Assembly (NCBI GenBank): GCA_024279575.1
Contig: JAJRRJ010000075.1
Span: 1 to 7,018, forward strand
DNA length: 7,018 nt
Reading direction: 5' to 3'
From: Alphaproteobacteria bacterium
GTDB taxonomy: Bacteria; Pseudomonadota; Alphaproteobacteria; Rhizobiales; Devosiaceae
Part shown: in pieces, positions 1 to 5,263 of the stretch
Layout: every line of letters starts with the position of its first letter
Position numbering within the stretch: the stretch's first letter is position 1
Notes under the pieces: generated by a model
Databases searched by the model: none
Seen by the model: only the letters and a program-made list of their open reading frames with translations
What the model was told of the DNA's origin: nothing
Program-made: the position numbers and the translations under genes

Positions 1-802
1 CTTTATGATTGGCAAAATCGCCCTTGGGTTGCGTACCGACTATCTGGCCATTGCCACCATTGGCATTTCAGAAATTATTCGCGCTTTTATCAAGAATATG
101 GATTGGCTGACACGGGGAACTTTGACAGTTACGCCGCTGCCATGGCCCGTGCCACGTCCGCAGGAGTTTCAGGCCTGGGGGGTGGATAGTGCAGGCTCTT
201 TCATTTTTGCCCGAGCTGGGTATCTGGCGCTGGTTGTTGTTGTGGTGGTGGCTGCCCTGTTTCTTATTCAACGGGCCTATGGGGGACCATGGGGGCGCAT
301 GATGCGCGCAATCCGGGACAATCATATATCTGCTGCGTCCATGGGCAAGGACGTCAAAGCGCGCCAGCTGGAAATTTTCATATTTGGCTCGGTTCTGATT
401 TCCATTGGCGGGGCCATTCTGATTTCCTTTGTACAAATATTTGACCCGGCGGCGTTTCAACCGATCAACCATACATTCATCATCTGGGTGATGGTGATTG
501 TGGGGGGTGCCGGAAATAATTTCGGGGTGCTGTTTGGGGGGATATTTATCTATACGATCTGGATAATATCGGAACCGGCCAGCCAGGCCTTGTTTGTTGT
601 TTTGTCTTCAATGTCTGAGGATATAGGCTGGGGCGCAATTCCTGATATTGAAAGCCGTTCATTGCAAATGCGGGTGTTTGTGTTGGGGCTGGTGATTACG
701 CTGGCGCTCAGATTTGCGCCCAACGGGCTGATCCCGGAAGTGGTGCATCGGGATAAAGTAGAGGAAAAGCAACCTGAAAAAGGTTCTGTTAAGCCGGCCT
801 GA
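1..802 (+). CDS. livM: Branched-chain amino acid ABC transporter permease, LivM type (5' partial)
   Basis: This is an inner-membrane permease subunit of a HAAT-family ABC importer for leucine, isoleucine, valine or related amino acids; it normally pairs with LivH, the ATPases LivG/LivF and a periplasmic LivJ/K protein. The reading frame is open from base 2. The first ATG in view (base 5) is probably internal, because family members carry several membrane segments before the DYLAIATIGISEIIR stretch seen here near the start. Numbered from that ATG, hydrophobic segments lie at about 70-88, 123-143, 156-189 and 222-236. The conserved cytoplasmic loop that contacts the ATPase is visible at about 93-121 (GGPWGRMMRAIRDN, then ASMG). 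The charged tail after residue 249 is typical. The stop is at 800-802, and a DUF5946-like gene follows after 45 nt, probably in the same transcript. Family is certain enough; exact substrate is not. Confidence 0.93.
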   Translation, partial: FMIGKIALGLRTDYLAIATIGISEIIRAFIKNMDWLTRGTLTVTPLPWPVPRPQEFQAWGVDSAGSFIFARAGYLALVVVVVVAALFLIQRAYGGPWGRMMRAIRDNHISAASMGKDVKARQLEIFIFGSVLISIGGAILISFVQIFDPAAFQPINHTFIIWVMVIVGGAGNNFGVLFGGIFIYTIWIISEPASQALFVVLSSMSEDIGWGAIPDIESRSLQMRVFVLGLVITLALRFAPNGLIPEVVHRDKVEEKQPEKGSVKPA

Positions 803-847
803 CGCGGGGTATGAGTCCATTGCCCGCGCAACGGAGGGGATCTGCAA

Positions 848-1348
848 ATGGAAACAGAAGGTTGTTTTGGTTGCGGGGGTGAATTCCCAAAGGTTGAAGG
901 CCCGGTGCATGAATATATGGCATCTTGTCCGGGATGCTGGGCAGCATTTGGTGAAGTGCTGGCCCGTGAATATAGCGATGAAACCTATTTTGAGGTGCAT
1001 CGGTTAAGTGTGGATGCCTATGCGGTTCAACATCCCGGTTTGCCCTCTCGACAGACAATCCAGTCCATCGGTGTGCATCTGATACGTCTGTGCCTGTTTC
1101 TTGAGCGTGATTTGACACCTGAGCGCGCCAATGATGCGATGCTTAAGGCGGGAACAAACAAAAGTACCTTCATCTGGCTTGAGCCGCCCGAATCGCTGGG
1201 TGAAATAACTGTTGTCGAGGTGGCAAATACCGTTAATTCGGATGAACACAAGATTGTTGTGAAGGAGTGGGCGCGGGGCGCATGGGAGGCGTGGTCGCCG
1301 CACCATCAACAGGTGAAGGCCTGGATGGTTGAGGCGGGGTTGGATTGA
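848..1348 (+). CDS. DUF5946-like small protein with two CxxC pairs (function unknown)
   Basis: This 166-residue protein of unknown function resembles the DUF5946 family from memory; this was not searched. The N-terminus holds C6-x2-C9 and C27-P-G-C30-W, with H21 between them, which looks like a zinc-ribbon-style metal site. Next comes a conserved-looking helical stretch with YFEVHRLSVDAYAVQHPG at 47-64, rich in His and aromatic residues. No signal peptide or membrane segment is seen, so it should be cytoplasmic. The ATG at 848 is preceded by a strong GGAGGGG at 833-839. It lies 45 nt after the permease stop and just before a strong hairpin terminator, so it is the last gene of the liv unit. 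That position suggests co-expression with amino acid uptake, but nothing in the sequence shows a functional link. Confidence 0.8.
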   Translation: METEGCFGCGGEFPKVEGPVHEYMASCPGCWAAFGEVLAREYSDETYFEVHRLSVDAYAVQHPGLPSRQTIQSIGVHLIRLCLFLERDLTPERANDAMLKAGTNKSTFIWLEPPESLGEITVVEVANTVNSDEHKIVVKEWARGAWEAWSPHHQQVKAWMVEAGLD

Positions 1349-1351
1349 AAC

Positions 1352-1382
1352 AAAAAAGCCCGGGAAATTATCCCGGGCTTTT
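1352..1382. terminator. Bidirectional Rho-independent terminator
   Basis: A perfect 8-bp stem, GCCCGGGA (1358-1365) with TCCCGGGC (1371-1378), closes a 5-nt AATTA loop. It is flanked by AAAAAA on the left and TTTT on the right. It begins 3 nt after the stop of the DUF5946-like gene and lies 24 nt beyond the stop of the convergent binding-protein gene. It can therefore end transcription from both sides; the T-tract is longer when read on the minus strand. Confidence 0.9.
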
Positions 1383-1406
1383 CCAGTTTTTATGGATGGT
1401 ATTGCC

Positions 1407-2612
1407 TTAAGAAGCAGGTCCAACGATTACAAATTCACCGTTTTCGATTTTCTGCTCATTGTAGGAGCCAGCCACGTCGCCGTTTTCATCAAAGTCTTGA
1501 GAGCCACCGGCACCTTCATAATTGATGTCTTTACCAGCGGCGAGCAGTGCTACAGCTTTTTCCCATTCGCCGGGAAGAATAACTTCACCCGGAGCTGAGG
1601 CAATGGAGCGCAGAGCTGCGGAAACGCCTTCGCGATCGGCAGAGCCATTTTTCTCAATCGCAAGAGCAACCATGAAGGCAGCGTCATAGGCTTGTGGTGA
1701 GAAGATAGCTGTCGGGTCCAGACCGGCAGCTTCTGCAGCTTCTGCATAGATTGCAGCGCCTGGTCCATCTGGAGCTCCTGGAGGAGAAGCAAAAGCACCC
1801 TCGAGGGCGGTTGCATCAATACCAGTCATCAAAGCGTTGTCGATCATGCCGTCGCCGAAAACGTAGTTCACGAAGTCGCCGCCTTCAGTTGCCTGACGCA
1901 CGATGGTTTGACCTGAGCCGGAAGCATAGGCCAGAACAACAAGAGTTTCTGCACCGGTTGCTGCGAGCGAGCCCACTTCAGCGCGGTAATCAGCTTTGCC
2001 TTCTTCATGGCCTTCGCTGGCTGCAACTGTGCCGCCATTGGCTTCAAAAGAAGCAACAACAGCATCGGCCAGTCCCTTGCCGTAATCATTGTTGATGTAG
2101 GAAACAGCAATGGTGTCGATGCCTTTTGACAGGATCAGCCGGGCCAGAACGTCACCCTGATAAGAATCAGATGGGGAAACGCGGAACAACAGATCATTGT
2201 CTTCAACAGTGGTCACTGCTGGAGAGGATGCTGATGGGGAAACAATAGTCACATTTCCTGGAATGGCGGCATTGGAGGCCGCAGCAATTGTTTCACCGGA
2301 ACAAACAGCGCCAACAATGGCGGTTACCTGATCGGTGTTTACCAATTTATCAGCAGCACTGGCGCCAAGGGTGGAATCGCAGCCACCGTCACTGGAAATC
2401 AGTTCCAGAGTTTGGCCAAGTACACCGCCCTGCTCGTTGATGTGCGCAACGGCAAGTTTTGAGCCTTCAAAAATTGGCGGAACCAAATTTTCGATTGGGC
2501 CGGTAAAACCGCCAATGAAGCCGATCTTTACGTTTTGGGCCATTGTCGGGGTTGCTGCACTTAGGGCAGCGATGGCAATAGCGGTTAGAAGAGTTTTTTT
2601 CAAAATCTGCAT
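1407..2612 (-). CDS. livJ: Branched-chain amino acid ABC transporter substrate-binding protein (LivJ/LivK-like)
   Basis: This 401-residue periplasmic binding protein captures branched-chain or related amino acids for a HAAT-family importer. A clear signal peptide spans residues 1-25 (KK near the start, hydrophobic core, TMA then QN), with cleavage predicted after A25. The mature protein opens with VKIGFIGGFTGP, the usual first strand of type I periplasmic binding folds (Peripla_BP_6). C78 and C104 sit where E. coli LivJ has its disulfide. SPSASSPAVT at 125-134 corresponds to the ligand-binding segment after the AAIPGN stretch. The length is normal for the family. The ATG at 2612 has a good GAGGGA ribosome site just upstream. 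The gene faces the permease gene across the DUF5946-like gene, so it probably serves the same transporter but from its own promoter. The precise ligand cannot be read from the sequence. Confidence 0.94.
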   Translation of the reverse strand: MQILKKTLLTAIAIAALSAATPTMAQNVKIGFIGGFTGPIENLVPPIFEGSKLAVAHINEQGGVLGQTLELISSDGGCDSTLGASAADKLVNTDQVTAIVGAVCSGETIAAASNAAIPGNVTIVSPSASSPAVTTVEDNDLLFRVSPSDSYQGDVLARLILSKGIDTIAVSYINNDYGKGLADAVVASFEANGGTVAASEGHEEGKADYRAEVGSLAATGAETLVVLAYASGSGQTIVRQATEGGDFVNYVFGDGMIDNALMTGIDATALEGAFASPPGAPDGPGAAIYAEAAEAAGLDPTAIFSPQAYDAAFMVALAIEKNGSADREGVSAALRSIASAPGEVILPGEWEKAVALLAAGKDINYEGAGGSQDFDENGDVAGSYNEQKIENGEFVIVGPAS

Positions 2613-2634
2613 GGTTTCCCTCAGTTATTTGTGG

Positions 2635-2686
2635 ACCACATATCATATCGCCAGACTTTCTTGTCTGGTCGGTTTGTGGCAGTCAA
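2635..2686 (-). promoter_or_regulatory. Candidate promoter region of livJ with an inverted repeat
   Basis: Read on the minus strand, TTGACT (2686-2681) is a possible -35 box, but only a weak AAGAAA-like -10 lies about 18 nt on. A better -10-like TATGAT (2647-2642) lacks a matching -35. Between them is a perfect inverted repeat, CCAGAC-N6-GTCTGG (2651-2668), which could be an operator or a leader hairpin. The arrangement fits a regulated gene about 30 nt upstream of the livJ start codon, but the promoter assignment is weak. Confidence 0.3.
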
Positions 2687-2695
2687 GATTACAGG

Positions 2696-2711
2696 CTTGG
2701 CTTTGGCCAAG
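2696..2711. repeat. Short perfect inverted repeat in the livJ-proX intergenic region
   Basis: CTTGGC (2696-2701) and GCCAAG (2706-2711) form a 6-bp stem around a TTTG loop. It lies upstream of the weak livJ promoter candidates and is not followed by a T-tract in either direction. It could be a protein-binding site or chance. Confidence 0.3.
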
Positions 2712-2807
2712 ACACTAAAGAAGACTTTTGCACACTTTACCTGCAAGAGTCACGGGGGAATTGAGCACTAAAGGATGAGTTGCTTAACGGGGCTGGCAAT
2801 GTAACTC

Positions 2808-2835
2808 TTGGTGTGCTGGATTTTGCCGGTATAAA
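2808..2835 (+). promoter_or_regulatory. Weak candidate promoter for the betaine-binding protein gene
   Basis: TTGGTG (2808-2813) and TATAAA (2830-2835) are separated by 16 nt, about 40 nt upstream of the TTG start. The -10 matches consensus at five of six positions, whereas the -35 matches only its first three bases. The following A/T-rich stretch (2836-2848) is compatible with an initiation region. This is the best sigma-70-like pair in the gap but it is not strong. Confidence 0.25.
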
Positions 2836-2873
2836 AGATATAAATTTCAGGGATATTTGGAGTTCAAAGCCGC

Positions 2874-3944
2874 TTGAGCAAATTTAGATTAATATTGATG
2901 CGTGCCGTCATGGTGTGGCTGGCGGGAGTTTCTTTTATCTGGCCGCTGCCGGCCTATTCGAATGACAGTGTCATTGATCTCAGCGTGGCATCGGCGGAAG
3001 CTGCGTGTGGGGGGAGGCCCATTTCCATTGTGCAGATGCAATGGCCTTCTTCGGTTATTCTGGCTCATATCCACGGGATTATTCTTGAAACCCATCTGGG
3101 ATGCGACGTGCAATATGTGTCAGGTGATATGGCGGCGATGGCTTCCTCAATGGCAACAACCGGTGAACCGGCAATTGCGCCAGAACTCTGGATTTCGCGG
3201 ATTGCATCAATTTGGAATTCTGTTCTGGGGACGGGGCGTATTCGTACCAGCGCGCCCAGTTTTTCAGGGGGCGGGTTTGAGGGATGGTTTTTACCCGCAC
3301 ATATGGTGGAGCTTGTGCCGGAGCTAAGGGAAGCTCTGGCAATAGAGGACAATCTGGAACTAATGCTGGCATCGGAAAATGAGCAGCAGGGGGAGGCGGG
3401 TGTATCGCAAGGCGCACGCGGGAGTGAGAGAGTACGGTTTATTTCATGCCCCAAAAGCTGGGCCTGTTCGGTCATCAATAAAAACCTTTTGGCGGCCTAT
3501 GGGTTGAGCGATCTGGTGGAAATAGTGGAGCCGGCCAATCGTTTTGAAATGGATACGCTGATTGCCCAGGCGGTTTCTTCAAGGCTGCCGGTTATTTTTT
3601 ATTACTGGCAGCCAAATGCGGTGTTGGCCCAGTTTGATTTTGTTGCCCTGGAAATGGGGGAGGTTAATTCCGAACTTTTCAAATGCCTGGCGCAGATCGA
3701 TTGTAGTGATCCCCAACCCTCCAGCTTTGGTGGAGAAAAGCCCTTTATTGTCTCCTCTGACTGGATAGGTGAGGAGGCACCACAGGTTTTGCGTTACCTG
3801 CAACGGGCAACCATGCCGATTGAAGAAATGAACAGGATATTGAACTGGCAGTCAGAAGGGGAAGTGGAATTTGAAGAACTGGCAGCGCGGTTTGTGGCGG
3901 AGCGTGAAGATGTGTGGCACGCTTGGGTTGAGGGATTGCGCTAA
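2874..3944 (+). CDS. Glycine betaine/quaternary-amine ABC transporter substrate-binding protein (OpuAC/ProX-like)
   Basis: This 356-residue protein looks like a periplasmic binding protein of the OpuAC family (PF04069), which delivers glycine betaine, proline betaine, choline or similar compounds to an ABC importer. The signal sequence is at about 9-29 (hydrophobic core, cleavage likely after AYS). Typical family features follow: IVQMQWPSS at 52-60, GDMAAM at 84-89, the APELW segment at 102-106, EGWFLP at 136-141, SCPKSWACS at 191-199, and an IFYYWQPNAVL stretch late in the second lobe. Several Trp residues are candidates for the aromatic cage that binds quaternary amines. The TTG at 2874 is chosen because GGAG (2859-2862) lies upstream and a stop occurs at 2841; ATG at 2898 (residue 9) would also leave an intact signal peptide. 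No ATPase or permease gene adjoins it, so its transporter partners must lie elsewhere. Confidence 0.85.
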   Translation: MSKFRLILMRAVMVWLAGVSFIWPLPAYSNDSVIDLSVASAEAACGGRPISIVQMQWPSSVILAHIHGIILETHLGCDVQYVSGDMAAMASSMATTGEPAIAPELWISRIASIWNSVLGTGRIRTSAPSFSGGGFEGWFLPAHMVELVPELREALAIEDNLELMLASENEQQGEAGVSQGARGSERVRFISCPKSWACSVINKNLLAAYGLSDLVEIVEPANRFEMDTLIAQAVSSRLPVIFYYWQPNAVLAQFDFVALEMGEVNSELFKCLAQIDCSDPQPSSFGGEKPFIVSSDWIGEEAPQVLRYLQRATMPIEEMNRILNWQSEGEVEFEELAARFVAEREDVWHAWVEGLR

Positions 3945-4036
3945 GCGAACTTTTTCAAATATCGCTGCTACTTGATCGGGGTACTTGCGTGGTATCACTG
4001 AAATCCGGGCGCGGCATTCTAATTTGTGGGCATTTG

Positions 4037-4053
4037 TTGGAATAATTGTCCAA
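4037..4053. repeat. Inverted repeat upstream of the first DUF442 gene
   Basis: TTGGA and TCCAA flank a 7-nt ATAATTG spacer, in the 219-nt gap before the first DUF442 gene. The sequence after it (4054-4115) is strongly A/T-rich, suggesting a promoter region, but no convincing -35/-10 pair could be picked. It may be an operator half-site pair or chance. Confidence 0.2.
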
Positions 4054-4163
4054 TATAGTTTTCAATCGGATCAAATTTTTTCTTAATGCATTGATAGTAT
4101 TGATGTTTTTTACTTGAGGTGACATCTTCTGGGGAGTGGTTGTTCACGTTCTCAGAGGAAAAA

Positions 4164-4592
4164 ATGGAAATCAAGTACATAAATGAACAGGTGAGTGTTT
4201 CCCCTCAAATCAGTGTGGCCGATGTAAAGCGAATTAAAGCGGCGGGTTATGTGGCGATTGTTAATAATCGACCGGACGCCGAAGAAGAGGATCAGCCATG
4301 GGGTGAGGATATTGAGGCAGAAGCTGCGCGTCTTGGTATCCCCTATTACTTCATTCCTGTTGGTGGCATGCCATTTTCGCCCCAGGCAATTGCTAAAACA
4401 AAGGATGTTCTGGCAAAATATGAGGGGCCGGTTTTCTTCTTTTGTCGCTCTGGAACCCGCTGTGCCAAGCTTTGGGCAAATACTCAAATTGGCGAATTGC
4501 TTTCAGATGAAATTATTGCCCTTGCAGCCCGCGCCGGATATGATGTTGGCGGGTTACTGGAAGAAATAGATATAAAACGCAGCGCTGCATAA
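4164..4592 (+). CDS. DUF442 / TIGR01244-like protein with PTP-like CRSGTR loop, copy A
   Basis: This 142-residue cytoplasmic protein belongs to the DUF442 (PF04273, TIGR01244-type) group, sometimes called beta-lactamase hydrolase-like phosphatases or sulfur transferases. The fold is that of small cysteine phosphatases/rhodaneses. Family marks are the N34-N35-R36-P37-D38 motif and the catalytic loop C94-R-S-G-T-R99, in which C94 would be the nucleophile and R99 the oxyanion binder. Only the DUF442 domain is present; no metallo-beta-lactamase domain follows. The start is placed at ATG 4164 because AGAGGA (4154-4159) sits just upstream and the homologous copy B begins at the same point; an in-frame GTG at 4119 would add 15 residues that do not fit the family. 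C100 directly after the loop is unusual, since copy B has Ser. Phosphatase versus persulfide chemistry cannot be decided from sequence. Confidence 0.88.
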   Translation: MEIKYINEQVSVSPQISVADVKRIKAAGYVAIVNNRPDAEEEDQPWGEDIEAEAARLGIPYYFIPVGGMPFSPQAIAKTKDVLAKYEGPVFFFCRSGTRCAKLWANTQIGELLSDEIIALAARAGYDVGGLLEEIDIKRSAA

Positions 4593-4605
4593 TTGTTTGC
4601 GCAGG

Positions 4606-4611
4606 TATAAT
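4606..4611 (+). promoter_or_regulatory. Perfect TATAAT (-10-like) in the gap between the two DUF442 genes
   Basis: An exact TATAAT lies 14 nt after the stop of copy A. No matching -35 sits 16-18 nt upstream (that stretch is the end of the coding region), and there is no TGn extension. A start point would fall near 4618, just at the 5' edge of the hairpin at 4619-4638. Confidence 0.25.
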
Positions 4612-4618
4612 TTGCGTG

Positions 4619-4638
4619 ATGCCTGAATAAACGGGCAT
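4619..4638 (+). other. Hairpin after DUF442 copy A
   Basis: ATGCCTG (4619-4625) pairs with CGGGCAT (4632-4638) in a 7-bp stem with one G-T wobble and an AATAAA loop. The downstream sequence is T-rich but interrupted (TTTGTTCTTT at 4643-4652), so it is at best a weak terminator for copy A. It could instead be the first stem of a small transcript. Confidence 0.35.
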
Positions 4639-4664
4639 GGCATTTGTTCTTTATCTGGCTTGAG

Positions 4665-4701
4665 ATGACTGTGCTGACACATCTTCATGTGCAGTCATTT
4701 T
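4665..4701 (+). terminator. Bulged hairpin followed by TTTT, possible terminator
   Basis: ATGACTG (4665-4671) pairs with CAGTCAT (4692-4698). Inside it CACAT (4678-4682) pairs with ATGTG (4687-4691) around a CTTC tetraloop, leaving a 6-nt bulge on the left arm. TTTT follows (4698-4701). The stem totals 12 bp. It could end transcription from copy A or from a short RNA in this gap. The bulge and the short T-run keep confidence modest. Confidence 0.4.
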
Positions 4702-4706
4702 GCGTT

Positions 4707-4739
4707 ATATACGTATATTTTGTGATGTGATCGATTACA
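4707..4739. promoter_or_regulatory. Two adjacent palindromes upstream of DUF442 copy B
   Basis: ATATACGTATAT (4707-4718) is a perfect 12-nt palindrome. Seven nt later TGTGATCGATTACA (4726-4739) is palindromic except for one base pair. Both lie 70-105 nt upstream of the copy B start, where operator sites are common. No regulator can be named; the second site only loosely recalls CRP/FNR-type half-sites. Confidence 0.35.
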
Positions 4740-4810
4740 CTCTATTGCGGTTGTTGAGGCTGCGTGGCAAAAACAGGGGTAAATGACGCCATTTTGCCGG
4801 AGGCCGCCCT

Positions 4811-5221
4811 ATGGATATTCGAAAAATCAGCAATCGCTTGAGTGCATCGCCGCAGATTTGTGCCGACGATGTTATTGCCATCAAGGAGGCGGGGTTTGTG
4901 GCAATCATTAACAATCGACCGGACGGGGAAGAAATAAATCAGCCCCTTCATGATGATATTGAAGAAGCGGCGAAGCGGCATGGAATTCCATATCACTATC
5001 TGCCGGTTATCTCCGCTCCCTATGCGCCAAAAGTGATTGCTAAAATGGGTGATGTGCTGGCGCAATATGAGGGCCCGGTTTTGATGTTTTGTCGAACCGG
5101 AACGCGCTCAACCCGGCTGTGGGCGTTCTCCCAAAAAGGATTGGTTCCCGGCGAGGAGTTGATTTCCATGGCGGGGGATGCCGGATATGATCTGTCCAAG
5201 CTGCTTGGGGATCTTGTTTGA
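4811..5221 (+). CDS. DUF442 / TIGR01244-like protein with PTP-like CRTGTR loop, copy B
   Basis: This 136-residue cytoplasmic protein is a paralogue of copy A just upstream. An ungapped hand alignment gives about 71 identical residues (roughly 52%). It keeps the N34-N35-R36-P37-D38 motif and the loop C94-R-T-G-T-R99, here followed by S100, the more usual small hydroxyl residue after the arginine in such loops. Conserved blocks also include YEGPV before the loop and AGYD near the C-terminus. The ATG at 4811 has an ideal GGAGG at 4799-4803. No signal peptide, membrane segment or beta-lactamase domain is present. Related single-domain proteins have been described as phosphatases, and DUF442 domains of Blh-type fusion proteins as sulfur transferases; which applies here is open. 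The pyruvate carboxylase gene begins 42 nt later with no terminator seen, so they may share a transcript. Confidence 0.9.
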   Translation: MDIRKISNRLSASPQICADDVIAIKEAGFVAIINNRPDGEEINQPLHDDIEEAAKRHGIPYHYLPVISAPYAPKVIAKMGDVLAQYEGPVLMFCRTGTRSTRLWAFSQKGLVPGEELISMAGDAGYDLSKLLGDLV

Positions 5222-5263
5222 AACAATTGCTTTGGTAATCATTAAAATGAACTGGGTTGTTTA

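Noticed and set aside
68..472. Open frame of 134 codons on the minus strand
   Set aside because: It is antisense to the LivM permease coding region, has a basic, low-plausibility composition and no recognisable motif.
2335..2718. Open frame of 127 codons on the plus strand across the livJ start
   Set aside because: Most of it is antisense to the livJ signal peptide and N-terminal domain, and it runs over the livJ control region; there is no family resemblance.
3935..3956. Terminator after the betaine-binding protein gene (CGCTAAGCG then TTTTT)
   Set aside because: The inverted repeat is only 3-4 bp with a loop too small to form a stable hairpin, despite the T-run that follows.
4119..4163. 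GTG start extending DUF442 copy A by 15 residues
   Set aside because: The ATG at 4164 has a good ribosome site and matches the start of copy B; the extra residues have no counterpart in copy B.
4164..5221. Blh-type DUF442/beta-lactamase fusion with a sulfide detoxification operon
   Set aside because: Both proteins end shortly after the DUF442 domain, and no metallo-beta-lactamase domain, sulfide:quinone reductase or BigR-like regulator gene is seen in the window.
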